DNA of 64,000 nucleotides from Yinghuangia soli (GTDB lineage Bacteria > Actinomycetota > Actinomycetes > Streptomycetales > Streptomycetaceae), in assembly GCF_021502675.1 (NCBI RefSeq), contig NZ_JAKFHA010000035.1:21096-85095 (forward strand). Direction: 5' to 3'. The position numbers and the translations under genes are program-made. Positions within the stretch are counted from its first letter, which is position 1. Each line of letters starts with the position of its first letter. This document shows positions 20,274-29,744 of this stretch, in pieces. The notes below the pieces were generated by a model that was given only the letters and a program-made list of their open reading frames with translations, was not told the DNA's origin and did not search any database.

Positions 20274-20491
20274 CGCTGGTCCTCGGTCCTCGGACGTCGG
20301 CCCCCGGCGGGAGGCCGGGCGCGGCGGATGGTGCCGGGCAGCGTACCCGTACACCAGGCGGTGCCCGTTGCCGGTGCATCGATTATTTGCAACTATGCGT
20401 CGCACTTATTCGACGGCACCGGATGCCGGACGCCCGCAGACCGGGGCGCCGCGCCGCCGGGCCGCCCGTACCGCGCACCGAGGAGACCGTC
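20274..20491. promoter_or_regulatory. Shared regulatory region, TetR / oxidoreductase
   Basis: Divergent spacer of 218 bases. The segment 20375-20425 is markedly AT-rich for this genome and contains the imperfect inverted pair GGTGCATCGA and TCGACGGCACC, a plausible TetR operator. No exact promoter is assigned. Confidence 0.4.
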
Positions 20492-21502
20492 GTGGCCGAA
20501 GTCGTCGCCGTCGCCGCAGGCGACCCGTCCGTCCTCGAATTCCGCGGCGGCGCCGCGAGCGAGGCCCCGGTCCCCGGCCCGGGCGAGGTCCTCGTCGAGA
20601 CCGCCTACGCCGGGGTCAACTTCGCCGACGTCTTCATGCGCCGCGGTGCGTCCGCGACCGGCTTCCCCTTCGTCCCGGGCGTCGAGGGCGCCGGCGTGAT
20701 CACCGGAATCGGCCCCGGCATCGAGGGCCTCGCGCCCGGCGACCGCGTGGCCTGGGCCCCGGTCAAGCGGGCGTCCCACGTCGGTTCGTACGCCGACCTC
20801 ACCGTGGTCGGCGCCGAGCAGGCCGTGCCGGTGCCCGACGACATCAGCCTGGAGACCGCGGCGGCCGTCCTCCTCCAGGGGCTGACCGCGCACTACCTCG
20901 TGCACGACCAGCACCCGATCGCGCCCGGCACCACGGTCCTCGTCCACGCGGGCGCGGGCGGCACCGGCCGCCTCACGGTGAGTTGGCTCAAGCACCTCGG
21001 GGCCACCGTGTTCGCCACCGTGGGCAGTCCCGCCAAGGCCGAGGTGGCCGCCAAGGCCGGCGCCGACCACGTCATCGACTACACCGCCCACGACTTCGCC
21101 GCCGAGATCCTGCGGCTGACCGGCGGCCGCGGCGTCGACTACATCGTCGACGGCGTCGGCGCGGGGACGTTCCGCGGCAACCTCAAAGCGGTCGCCGACC
21201 GCGGCCGCATCTGCGTGTTCGGGCAGGCGTCCGGTACGCCGGAGGCGTTCTCGCCGATGGAACTGGTGTGGCGCTCGATCACCGTGTCGGGCGGCTACAT
21301 GACCAACTTCCTGCGCGACCGCGACGAAGTCCTGCGCAAGGCCGCCGACGTCTGGCAGGGGGTACGCGAAGGCTGGTCGGCGCCGCTGGTGCACGACGTC
21401 CTGCCGCTCGCGCAGGCTGCTGAGGCGCACCGCCTGCTGGAGAGCCGCGGCACCGTCGGCAAGCTCGTCCTGGCGGCCTCCGCGGCCGGCGGTGCGGCAT
21501 GA
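20492..21502 (+). CDS. Zinc-independent NAD(P)H:quinone oxidoreductase
   Basis: MDR-superfamily enzyme of 336 residues. The GroES-like half has PGEVLVETAYAGVNFADVFMRRG and PGVEGAGVITGIG; the Rossmann half has VLVHAGAGGTGRLTVSWLKHLGATVFATVGS. Cysteine zinc ligands are absent, which fits the quinone reductase (QOR) branch reducing quinones or enones with NADPH. GTG at 20492 follows AGGAG at 20481-20485. The stop overlaps the VOC gene by four bases, so the two are co-translated. Likely controlled by the divergent TetR. Confidence 0.88.
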   Translation: MAEVVAVAAGDPSVLEFRGGAASEAPVPGPGEVLVETAYAGVNFADVFMRRGASATGFPFVPGVEGAGVITGIGPGIEGLAPGDRVAWAPVKRASHVGSYADLTVVGAEQAVPVPDDISLETAAAVLLQGLTAHYLVHDQHPIAPGTTVLVHAGAGGTGRLTVSWLKHLGATVFATVGSPAKAEVAAKAGADHVIDYTAHDFAAEILRLTGGRGVDYIVDGVGAGTFRGNLKAVADRGRICVFGQASGTPEAFSPMELVWRSITVSGGYMTNFLRDRDEVLRKAADVWQGVREGWSAPLVHDVLPLAQAAEAHRLLESRGTVGKLVLAASAAGGAA

Positions 21503-22389
21503 CGATCCGCCTGGAGAGCAACTGCCTGCAGATCGAGTCGGCGGTACGCGATGTCCCGGCCGCCTGCGCCGCGTTCGAGGAGATCCTGGGCGCGGGCCCC
21601 ATCGAGCAGGAGCTCGTCCGCCGCATCAGCGGCGTGGTGCTGGACATCGACCACCGCGGCTGCGGCGACGCGATGTTCCAGTTCTGCAGCCCGCTCGTCG
21701 ACACGATCTTCACCGCGGAGGAACTGCGGCGCGTCGGGCCGTCGGTCACCAACCTCACCTTCTTCGTGGCCGACGCGGCCGGCACCCGCGACCTGCTCGC
21801 GGCCGAGGGCGCGGCCACCCGCATGGCATGGCAGACCATGCCCGGCTCGTGGCAGCAACTCCTCGGCCCGGGCAACGCCAAGCCGGACGAAGACCTCGCC
21901 CCCGGCTTCTTCATGGGCACCCGGCATCTCTTCGGCTTCGACTTCGAGTTCTCCGAGGCGCCCTGGTACGACGTCGCCGCGCAGAGCTACATGCACCCGG
22001 CCTTCACCTACCCGCGGCCCGCGATCGCGGACAAGGTCCGGCGCCTGGAGCGGCTCCGCGTGCTGGTCGACGACATCGGCCACTACACCGGCAACCTGCT
22101 CCGCCTCGTCGACGCCGGCGACCGCACCGGCGTGTACGCGCACCGCGAGGACGAGGCCGTCCGGTCCGCCCGCATCGCCCTGCGCGGCCTCGAACTCGAG
22201 TACGTGCAGCCCCTCGCCGCCGGTCCGCTCCGCGACCGCCTGGCCGAGCGCGGCCCCGCGGTCACCACCGCGGTCTTCTCCGCCGACCCTGCGGCCGGGC
22301 TCCCGCCCGCGGCCTTCGCCACCACCGGCATCCTCGGCTTCGACATCGAAGTCGAGCACGAACCGGCCGTTACCCACCCTGGCGAGTAA
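21499..22389 (+). CDS. VOC-superfamily (glyoxalase-like) protein
   Basis: 296 residues with two vicinal-oxygen-chelate-like halves. The first begins NCLQIESAVRDVPAACAAFEEILGAGPIEQEL and has FQFCSPL; the second includes RRLERLRVLVDDIGHYTGNLLRLVDAG and ends in GILGFDIEVEHE. I cannot assign a substrate or a full metal triad. Translationally coupled to the quinone oxidoreductase, so it may act on a related reactive carbonyl or aromatic compound. Confidence 0.65.
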   Translation: MTIRLESNCLQIESAVRDVPAACAAFEEILGAGPIEQELVRRISGVVLDIDHRGCGDAMFQFCSPLVDTIFTAEELRRVGPSVTNLTFFVADAAGTRDLLAAEGAATRMAWQTMPGSWQQLLGPGNAKPDEDLAPGFFMGTRHLFGFDFEFSEAPWYDVAAQSYMHPAFTYPRPAIADKVRRLERLRVLVDDIGHYTGNLLRLVDAGDRTGVYAHREDEAVRSARIALRGLELEYVQPLAAGPLRDRLAERGPAVTTAVFSADPAAGLPPAAFATTGILGFDIEVEHEPAVTHPGE

Positions 22390-22647
22390 CTCCCCTGTTA
22401 CATAGGGCCAGTTCGCGCCACGTCGAGCCGCGAAACCCGACGTTCCGCTTCCTCCCGGGCCGCGGACCCCGACACAGTGCCGGGTCTCCGCGGTACCCGC
22501 GTCACATTCGCATGACGGGCGTGAATCGTTACAGCGAACCCGTTGTGCGGTCACGTTCCCGCATCAATACTCACCGGCATCTGTCCGGGCGAACGTGCTT
22601 GCCGCACGCGCCTCCGCGCCCTTTGCCGTCCCCTGAAAGGGGTGGGT

Positions 22648-24279
22648 TTGTTGCGCCTGCTCAGAACCTCCGCACTGGCCGCCGTCGCGGCACTGACCGC
22701 CGCCGGATGCACGGGCGGCGGCGGCAACGACGACAGGTCCGGTGCCGACCCCTCCTACGAGATCGTGGTGAACACCCCGGCGGCCAAGGGCCCGATCGAC
22801 AAGGCCAAGTGGTCGCTCTACGCCGAGCCGCAGACCCTGGACTACGCCTACGCCTTCGACTTCCCGGTCAACACCGTGCTGGCCAACGTCTGCGACTCGC
22901 TGCTGCGCGAGAACCCGGACTTCTCCATCACCCCCGGCCTGGCCAGCAAGTACGCCAACCCGGACCCGCTGACCTGGGTCTACACCCTCCGCGAGGGCGT
23001 CAAGTTCCACGACGGCACGGCGTTCTCCGCCAAGGACGTGGTGGCCAGCCTCAAGCGCCACCAGGACCCCGCCATCGGCTCCTCCTACGCGACCGTCTTC
23101 AAGGACGTCGAGTCGATCACCGAGACCGGCCCGCTCGAGGTCACCATCAAGCTCACCCGCCCGAACGTGCTGCTCAACGAGCAGCTCGCCGCGGCCCCGG
23201 GCACCATCGAGAGCGCCGACTTCCTGGCCAAGGCCGGCAAGGACTACGGCAACCCGCAGGGCGGCGTGAACTGCACCGGGCCCTTCTCACTGAAGGAATG
23301 GAAGCCCGGCACCGCGATCACCCTCAAGAAGAACGACGCGTACTGGGACAGCACGCTGATCCCCAAGACCGGCGAGCTCGAGTTCGTCTTCATCCAGGAC
23401 GCCGCCGCCCGCGCCAACGCCTTCATCACCGGTGAAATCGACGGCGGCTACCTGATCCCCACCAACTCGTACGACAAGCTCAAGACCAGCAAGGGCAAGC
23501 TGTACTTCGGTGCCATCACCGGCAGTTACTCCGCGGCCGTCACCAACCTCAAGGGCCCGCTGGGCGACGTGCGCGTGCGCAAGGCCATGTCGATCGCCAT
23601 CGACCGCGAGGGCATCGTCGCCGCCGCACTCAGCGGCTACGGCACCCCGGCCAAGGCCGGCATCCCCGCGGCCGGCTGGGCGACCATCCCCGCCGACCGC
23701 GCCAAGGCGCAGTACGACGCGCTGCCCGACCTCGCCCAGGACGTCGCGGCCGCCAAGAAGCTCGTCGAGGAAGCCGGCGCGGGCGGCAAGAAGATCGTCG
23801 TCGCGACCAGCCCGGTGGCCCCCGAGATCACCGTCGCCGCCAACGAACTCCAGCGCGCCGGCGAGGAGATCGGCCTGGAGGTCGAACTCAGGACCATCGC
23901 GCCGGACGCCTACACCGCGCTGTTCACCGACCCGACCACGCGCGAGGGCATCGACCTGCTGATCACCAGCGGCTACGACATGACCCCCGACCCGCTGGAG
24001 TTCTACCAGGCCCTGCAGACCGGCGAGTTCGCCAACTACGGCAGCTGGTCCAACCCCGAGTACGACGCGATCATCAAGCAGGCCCTGGGCACCGCCGACC
24101 CCGGAGCCCGCGCCACCCTCACCGCCAAGGCCCAGGACATCGTGCTGCGCGAGGTGCCCGGCATCCCGCTGTGGGACTCGCCCATGTCGCTCTACCTCGG
24201 CGAGCGCGTCACCGGTGTCACCCCCAACATCACCCACCTGTCCTACCCGTGGGCGGCCACCCTCGGCTCGGCCACCTGA
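22648..24279 (+). CDS. Peptide/nickel-type ABC substrate-binding lipoprotein
   Basis: Extracytoplasmic solute-binding protein of the DppA/OppA family (SBP_bac_5), 543 residues from the chosen start. Positively charged N-terminus, hydrophobic segment and lipoprotein cysteine at about residue 21 (LTAAGC) give a lipid anchor. Family marks are WSLYAEPQTLDYAY, YTLREGVKFHDGTAFSAKDVVASLKRH and VRKAMSIAIDREGI. The TTG at 22648 is preferred because AAAGGGG ends six bases upstream; TTG 22651 and GTG 22642 remain possible. No permease or ATPase genes adjoin, so it is an orphan component. Confidence 0.88.
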   Translation: MLRLLRTSALAAVAALTAAGCTGGGGNDDRSGADPSYEIVVNTPAAKGPIDKAKWSLYAEPQTLDYAYAFDFPVNTVLANVCDSLLRENPDFSITPGLASKYANPDPLTWVYTLREGVKFHDGTAFSAKDVVASLKRHQDPAIGSSYATVFKDVESITETGPLEVTIKLTRPNVLLNEQLAAAPGTIESADFLAKAGKDYGNPQGGVNCTGPFSLKEWKPGTAITLKKNDAYWDSTLIPKTGELEFVFIQDAAARANAFITGEIDGGYLIPTNSYDKLKTSKGKLYFGAITGSYSAAVTNLKGPLGDVRVRKAMSIAIDREGIVAAALSGYGTPAKAGIPAAGWATIPADRAKAQYDALPDLAQDVAAAKKLVEEAGAGGKKIVVATSPVAPEITVAANELQRAGEEIGLEVELRTIAPDAYTALFTDPTTREGIDLLITSGYDMTPDPLEFYQALQTGEFANYGSWSNPEYDAIIKQALGTADPGARATLTAKAQDIVLREVPGIPLWDSPMSLYLGERVTGVTPNITHLSYPWAATLGSAT

Positions 24280-24351
24280 CCGGCAGCCGCTCCGCACGGC
24301 AAGCAGTCCGAGCGGAAGCAATCCGAAGGCAAGCAGTCTGACCACAGGCGT

Positions 24352-24424
<73 letters not shown>

Positions 24425-24444
24425 CCCCGCCCCCGCCCCGCGCC

Positions 24445-25755
24445 CTACTCGATCCGCACCACCCGCGCCCACCCGGGCGGAGTGTCCGGCACATAGTCGG
24501 GATCGTCCTCGTCATCCGGCCCTGCCGAATACCGGCGCTGCCGCGGAAAGAGCCCGACCACGGTCCGGCACGGCGGCCTGCTGCTCGGCCACGGAGTCTG
24601 GCCGTCCGTGAGCACGACCACCACATCGGGACGCGGCCGGCGCCGCAGCGCCGCGGCGAACCCCTCGCGCAGGTCCGTACCCCCGCCGCCGACCAGATCG
24701 ACGCCCTCCGCATGGCACAGCGAGCGGGCCCGGTGTGCGGCGGCATCGCACGACAGCACGCTCACCAGGTCGCGGCGCCCGCCGACCGCCCGGGCGATGG
24801 CCGCGACTTCGCGCAGCGCACTGCCCAACTCGGCGTCGCTGACCGACCCCGACGTGTCGATCACCACCGAGACCCGGGGCGGGGTACGCCGCAGGCTCGG
24901 CAGCACCGTGCCCGGCAGCGCGGGCGAGCGCCGCGCCGGGCGCCCGTAGGTGTAGTCGCCGCCCGCCCCGCCCCCGGACGCGGCCGCGCGCATCGCCGCG
25001 CCGAGCAGTTCGCGCCACGGCTGCGGCGCCTGGAACGCCTCTTCGGCCCAGCGCCGCCACCCCTCCGGTGCGGATCCCGGACTGCCGGTGATGCCCTGGG
25101 CCACCCGGAACCGGACCGCGTCGCGCTCCTGCTCGCTCAGCCCGTGCGCACCGTCCGGTCCCAGATCCCAGCCGCGGTCCAGCCCGTCCGCGCCGCTGCC
25201 GCAGTCCAGCCACACCAGATCCTGGGTGTTCGGGCCGAGCCCGAAGCGCAGCAGGTAGTCCTCCATGAGCAGGCCGTGCGGCAGGTTCAGCCGCTGCGGT
25301 GAGACGGCCCCGCTGGGCTGGACCAGCCCGTCGCCGTAGATGTCGTCGTTGATCTCGCAGTCCGCGGCGATGTTCATGCGCAGCCGCTCGCCGCGGCCGG
25401 TCAAGCCGCGTTCGCGGGCCACCCGGTCGCTGCGCCCGTGGTGGTCGCGGAGCAGGTGGGACACCTCGTGCACCCACACTCCGGCCAACTCCTCGACCGG
25501 CATCCGGGCGACGAACGCGGGCGAGACGTAGCACCGCCAGTGCCGGTCGACGGCCATGGTCGGGACGTGCCGCGACTCCACCGGGTGCAGCGCGAACAAT
25601 GCGGTGGCCAGATAGGGCCGGACGCGGGCGGCGTGCAGCCGGGCGGCGAACAGCTTCTCGCGGTCCAGCCGTCCTGAGCTGCCCGGGACGCCCGGCGTGC
25701 CCGGGGCGCTTGGTGCCCTCGGCGCGGCCGGCGCCCCCGGCCCGCCGGTGCTCAT
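24445..25755 (-). CDS. Zincin-vWA protein of a MoxR-vWA module (DUF2201-like)
   Basis: 436 residues. The N-terminal half resembles putative metallopeptidases of the DUF2201 group and has HEVSH at residues 96-100, a zincin HExxH, followed by MNIAADCEINDDI. The C-terminal half is a vWA-like domain with the metal-site motif DTSGSVS from residue 300 and DVVVVLTDGQTPWP. Such proteins are paired with MoxR AAA+ ATPases, and here the ATG overlaps the stop of that ATPase gene. The partnership suggests ATP-driven assembly or remodelling of an unknown target. The N-terminal 25 residues are Gly/Pro/Ala repeats. Confidence 0.85.
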   Translation of the reverse strand: MSTGGPGAPAAPRAPSAPGTPGVPGSSGRLDREKLFAARLHAARVRPYLATALFALHPVESRHVPTMAVDRHWRCYVSPAFVARMPVEELAGVWVHEVSHLLRDHHGRSDRVARERGLTGRGERLRMNIAADCEINDDIYGDGLVQPSGAVSPQRLNLPHGLLMEDYLLRFGLGPNTQDLVWLDCGSGADGLDRGWDLGPDGAHGLSEQERDAVRFRVAQGITGSPGSAPEGWRRWAEEAFQAPQPWRELLGAAMRAAASGGGAGGDYTYGRPARRSPALPGTVLPSLRRTPPRVSVVIDTSGSVSDAELGSALREVAAIARAVGGRRDLVSVLSCDAAAHRARSLCHAEGVDLVGGGGTDLREGFAAALRRRPRPDVVVVLTDGQTPWPSSRPPCRTVVGLFPRQRRYSAGPDDEDDPDYVPDTPPGWARVVRIE

Positions 25756-27032
25756 CGGCCCGCCCCGGCACGCTGAGTCGTCCGCGCCGCCGCCTCGTCC
25801 GCGCGCCGGGACAGCGCGACCGCGCCGGACAGCTTCTCGATCGATGCGGGCACATCCCAGTTCTCCTGCCGCAGCGCGGCGAGCGTCGTCGCCGGGACGA
25901 CCACCAGGTCCGGCGCCCCGGTCTCCAGCGCCCGCACCAGCAGCGTCCACGCGGCGTCCCAGCGCGCCTTGCCGGGACGGTTGCGGACTGCTTGGACGAC
26001 GCCGTCGAGCACCACCTGCCGCAGGTCGCCGCGTTCGGGAAGCTCCGCGGCGGCCGGGTCGGCGAGCAGGTCCTCGGGGTCCGGCAGGTCCATCCGGTCC
26101 AGTCCGGCCAGCAGTTCGAGCCCGGGCCCGTCGCCGACCGTGCCGCGCACGAGCAGCGAGAGCACCTCGCGGGAGGAGCCGGCGGCGGTCGCGAACGCGG
26201 TCAGGTGCAGCGCCATCTCCCAGGTCCGCGGGGACGGCCAGGCCCCGCCGCGGCGCGTCTCGTTCTCCGGCAGGCGGTGCACGAGCCGCGGCCGCGCGGC
26301 CAGCAGCCCGCACACCGCACGGCGCGCGAACTCCACCGCGCCCGGCAGCTTGTCCCGGTCCAGCCGCGGGAGTTCGGCCACCGGCCAGGTGCCGCCGAGG
26401 CCGCGCACGACGACCTCGTGGTCGTGCGTCCACGGCAGGTGCACGAACCGGTTCGCCAGCGGCGCGCTCAGCTCCCAGCCGTCGGCGGCCGAGGACCGCG
26501 GGTTCGCGGCGGCCACGATCCTTACGCCGGGCGGCAGTTGCAGTGCGCCGATGCGGCGCTCCAGGACCAGGCGGAGGAGCGCCGCCTGCACGGCCGGGGG
26601 AGCGGTGGACAGCTCGTCCAGGAACAGCAGCCCGCGGCCGGCCTGCACCAGGCGTACCGCCCAGTCCGGCGGGGCCAGCGGGACGCCGTGCCGTGCGGGG
26701 TCCTCGCCGACGATGGGCAGCCCCGCGAAGTCGGACGGTTCGTGCACGCTGGCGATCACCGTGGTCAGCGGCAGGTCCAGGGCCGCGGCCAGTTGCGTGA
26801 GCGCCGCGGTCTTGCCGATGCCGGGCTCGCCCCACAGCAGGACGGGCAGATCGGCCGCGACGGCCAGCGTCAGCGCTTCGAGCTGGACGTCCGGGCGCGG
26901 CTCGGTGCCGGTGTCGCGCAGCAGCGCCAGCAGTTCCCCGGCGACGTCGAGGCGGGCGGCGGGGGAGGCGCTGGGGGAGGCGAGCGGGGAGGAGGCGGGG
27001 GAAGCCGGGGCGTGCGAAAGGTCGGTCGTCAA
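25752..27032 (-). CDS. MoxR family AAA+ ATPase (module A)
   Basis: ATPase with Walker A GEPGIGKTA, the MoxR-type segment HEPSDFAGLPIVGED, Walker B GLLFLDELST and the sensor-1 region VRIVAAANPRSS. It probably works with the overlapping zincin-vWA gene. I choose the TTG at 27030-27032 because GGTGATC, a perfect match to the extended 16S anti-Shine-Dalgarno, ends five bases upstream; an ATG at 27119 would add 29 Arg-rich residues with no such site. From the TTG the product has 426 residues, with a C-terminal tail of about 150 residues beyond the AAA core. Confidence 0.88.
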   Translation of the reverse strand: MTTDLSHAPASPASSPLASPSASPAARLDVAGELLALLRDTGTEPRPDVQLEALTLAVAADLPVLLWGEPGIGKTAALTQLAAALDLPLTTVIASVHEPSDFAGLPIVGEDPARHGVPLAPPDWAVRLVQAGRGLLFLDELSTAPPAVQAALLRLVLERRIGALQLPPGVRIVAAANPRSSAADGWELSAPLANRFVHLPWTHDHEVVVRGLGGTWPVAELPRLDRDKLPGAVEFARRAVCGLLAARPRLVHRLPENETRRGGAWPSPRTWEMALHLTAFATAAGSSREVLSLLVRGTVGDGPGLELLAGLDRMDLPDPEDLLADPAAAELPERGDLRQVVLDGVVQAVRNRPGKARWDAAWTLLVRALETGAPDLVVVPATTLAALRQENWDVPASIEKLSGAVALSRRADEAAARTTQRAGAGR

Positions 27033-27200
27033 AGTGTGATCACCGTCGGGTGTGCGGGCGCGGCGGCACGGCCGCGCGGAGCGGAGGTGCGCAGACGGCC
27101 GGATCGGCCGGTCGGGCACCGGAGCAGCAGGCGTCGGAGGAGCGGAAGCAGGTCGAAGGAAGACCGGATGAAGGCCGGAAGACCGTCGGGAATGAAGCGG

Positions 27201-28583
27201 TCAGCCGATCCCGGCGCGGCGCGCATGCGCCCGCGCCGCGCGGCGGTTTGCCCGGTCCGGAGCAGGATTCGGCCGGGCCGCACCCAGCCCGGCGCGGAAC
27301 ATGCCGTACCGGATCCGTCCGGCGAGGGCTTCTTCCAGCACGTCGCGCAGCGGTCCGTCGCGCAGGACCGCGTCCGGGCCGAGCAGGCTCTCGACGACGG
27401 CCAGGGCCCCGGTGATGTCGCCGTGGTCGAGGCGTTCGCGCACCCCGGTCAGGCATTCCGGGTTCCGGTGCGCCGCATCGATGGCCTGCAGGCAGGGCAG
27501 AGGCGTGCCGGTCAGGGCGACCAGCATTTCCTCGCGCCGCAGTTCGCCGGGGTCGTGGTCCAGCGCGGCCAGCGCCCCGTCGACGAAGCCGATGCGGTGC
27601 CGGGCCCCGCGGCAGTCGACGATGCGCGGACCGGCGCCCGGCTGCGGTCCGCCGCCTTCGTCCCCGGGCGGCGCCGGAGCGGCGTACCCGGGGACCAGCG
27701 CGGACGCGACCAGCGGGTGCAACTGCGCGGCGTCGAGCAGCCCGGCGTGCAGGAGTTCGAGGTCGGGTACCACCCGGCTCGCGGCATCGGGCAGCGTGGG
27801 AAGCAGCCCGGCCCGGTCCGCGGGCACGACGGGCCGCAGCACCGCCGAACGCACGTCGAGCACCATCCTCCGGCGGGCGCCGACGCGTACCGCGACCGGT
27901 CCGGGCGGATGCTCCTCCGCGGCGAGCAGGATTGCGGCCTCGGCCGGCCACCGGTCGGCGGCCCCGGACCGCACGCGTAGTTCGCCGGTACGACGCGCAT
28001 CCCACAGGTGGCGGTGCAGGTCGAACCGGAAGCGCCGGTGCGGACGCGGCTGCGGGTGCGCGCGCGGGGCGGCGATGAGGCCGCCGTCGCGCGAACCGTC
28101 CCACAGCGCGAGGCTCATGCGCTGTCCGGCGGCCGCCCACGCGGGCGGGGTGCGGACCACCAGATGCACGGGTCTGCCCCGGTCCCGGGGGCGGCCGCGG
28201 TCGCAGGCGCAGTCCCGGCCGTGCCCGTGTGCGCGTGCCCGGCGGGCCGGGTCGGGTTCGGCGTACCGTGCCAGCGGGACGGTCACCCCGGGCCGCAGCA
28301 GCCCGTCCGGGGCGATCCGCGGCATGTGCCAGCGCAGCAGGTCGGGAGCCAGGTGGCGGAGGTCGGACCGGACCCGGGCGGCGAGTTCGCCGCCGTGCGT
28401 GCGGGCCAGAAGCCGCAGGTCGAGGTCGATGTCGATGCCTGCGGCGGCGCACGCGCCGGCCCAGTCCCCGGCCTGCCGGCGGACGGTCGCAGTCTCGATC
28501 ACGGTGGGCGGCACGGCGTATTCGCGCACGCGCAGCCAGAAGGAAAGGCGGGAGGAATCCCCGATCGCGGTCCAAGGGTGCAT
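27201..28583 (-). CDS. Unrecognised protein upstream of MoxR module A
   Basis: 460 residues with no signal peptide or membrane segment. I do not recognise a family. A Cys/Arg-rich stretch (GHGRDCACDRGRPRDRGRP) interrupts a mostly alpha/beta-looking sequence, and the C-terminus is Arg/Ala-rich. The ATG at 28583 is preferred over the GTG at 28589 because AAGGTGA lies six bases before it. Same strand as the MoxR and zincin-vWA genes, with a 168-base gap, so it is a likely third component or client of that module. Confidence 0.6.
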   Translation of the reverse strand: MHPWTAIGDSSRLSFWLRVREYAVPPTVIETATVRRQAGDWAGACAAAGIDIDLDLRLLARTHGGELAARVRSDLRHLAPDLLRWHMPRIAPDGLLRPGVTVPLARYAEPDPARRARAHGHGRDCACDRGRPRDRGRPVHLVVRTPPAWAAAGQRMSLALWDGSRDGGLIAAPRAHPQPRPHRRFRFDLHRHLWDARRTGELRVRSGAADRWPAEAAILLAAEEHPPGPVAVRVGARRRMVLDVRSAVLRPVVPADRAGLLPTLPDAASRVVPDLELLHAGLLDAAQLHPLVASALVPGYAAPAPPGDEGGGPQPGAGPRIVDCRGARHRIGFVDGALAALDHDPGELRREEMLVALTGTPLPCLQAIDAAHRNPECLTGVRERLDHGDITGALAVVESLLGPDAVLRDGPLRDVLEEALAGRIRYGMFRAGLGAARPNPAPDRANRRAARAHARRAGIG

Positions 28584-28721
28584 CAGCACTCACCTTGCGC
28601 GGTCGGGTCCCCCAATCTGTGGAGGCGGAAAGTCGTCATCGCCGACGACCATAGCGCCCTCGGCCGACGCCCGTCAGCCCTGCGCGGGCGGCACGCTGCC
28701 TGCGTGCCGCCCGCGGAAGGT

Positions 28722-29360
28722 TCAGTCCGCCTGGCCCGCAGGCGCGGACTTCCCCTGGTGGAACGCGAGTTGGGCCTCCAGTTCGGTGACGCGGTCGCGC
28801 AGGGTGCGCAGGGTGTGTTCGACCGCGTCGCGCGGGAAGAGCTGCGGGATGTGCTGGCGGCAGTTCCAGTCGTACGCCTCGACGTCGATCAGCAGGGCGC
28901 GTTCGGCCTTGGCCGGGTAGCCGGGCACCATCAGGGACTCGACGAGCGCGGGGTCGTCCGCGGCCTCGACCACCCGGGCCCGGCCGAAGATCTTCATCCG
29001 GGTCTGGGTGGCGTAGTCCATCAGGAAGAGCGCGACCTTGTCGTCGTGGTCGAGGTTGCCGCGGCTGATGTACTGCTTGTTGCCGCGGAAGTCGGCGAAG
29101 CCGAGGGTGTGCGCGTCGAGGACCTTGAGGAATCCGGGCGGGCCGCCCCGGTGCTGGATGTACGGCCAGCCGGTCGCGCTCACCGTGGACATGTAGAAGC
29201 TGTCCCGGTCGCCGATGAAGTACGCCTCGTCCGGACCGATCGGATCCGCGACCGGGGGCGCGGCCGCCGCCATGCGGGCGTACGAGCCGCGGCTGCCGTG
29301 GCGCTCCTGGTGCAGTTGGACGTCCGGGGTGAAGGCGACCTGGGCGTAGCGGCTGGTCAT
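28722..29360 (-). CDS. Pyridoxamine 5'-phosphate oxidase-like flavoprotein
   Basis: 212-residue split-barrel protein of the PNPOx-like superfamily, which bind FMN or F420. The barrel is visible in DSFYMSTVSATGWPYIQHRGGPPGFLKVLD and ISRGNLDHDDKVALFLMDYATQTRMKIFGRARVVE. The last 40 residues form a coiled region (HTLRTLRDRVTELEAQL). GAGGA precedes the ATG. The gene stands alone with a palindrome about 32 bases upstream, which suggests local control. Confidence 0.85.
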   Translation of the reverse strand: MTSRYAQVAFTPDVQLHQERHGSRGSYARMAAAAPPVADPIGPDEAYFIGDRDSFYMSTVSATGWPYIQHRGGPPGFLKVLDAHTLGFADFRGNKQYISRGNLDHDDKVALFLMDYATQTRMKIFGRARVVEAADDPALVESLMVPGYPAKAERALLIDVEAYDWNCRQHIPQLFPRDAVEHTLRTLRDRVTELEAQLAFHQGKSAPAGQAD

Positions 29361-29744
29361 GAGGAGTCCTCTCGGCCTGAATGCATGCCTAATCTAATGA
29401 CATCTATGCTGCATAAACATTAGATGACTGAGGCTATTCCCGGTTGGCGGCGGCATTTTGCGGACGCGGCCGGTCTCGACTGTCCGGTAGCCCGAAATCG
29501 TTATGTGGGGTACCGCCGGGCATATCAGTGCACCCGGCATCAGTCGGACAATCCGATCTTGACGTGCTGCGGGAGGGGCGGGAGCCTGGGCTGCCCTCGT
29601 GTCGAGGGCCTGGCCGGCTCCGGGGGGACGGGTCGGCTCTCCTGCAGTCGCGCTGCGGCGGCAGTGGGTTCCGGCCGTATCGGACGCCTGCATCAGCACA
29701 TGCATTTTGGGCTTTGCCCATGTCTGCCCAGGGGTGGTCTTTTC
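29361..29744. other. 384-base divergent intergenic region
   Basis: Separates the PPOX gene from the LAXTG surface protein. It holds an AT-rich island with an inverted repeat near the PPOX start, and a small hairpin GCCCTCG-TGT-CGAGGGC at 29593-29609. I see no reliable coding region. Confidence 0.5.
29392..29425. promoter_or_regulatory. Operator-like inverted repeat upstream of the PPOX gene
   Basis: Perfect arms ATCTAATG (29392-29399) and CATTAGAT (29418-29425) with 18 bases between them, in the most AT-rich stretch of the region. It lies 32 bases upstream of the PPOX start, where a promoter would sit. Confidence 0.6.
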
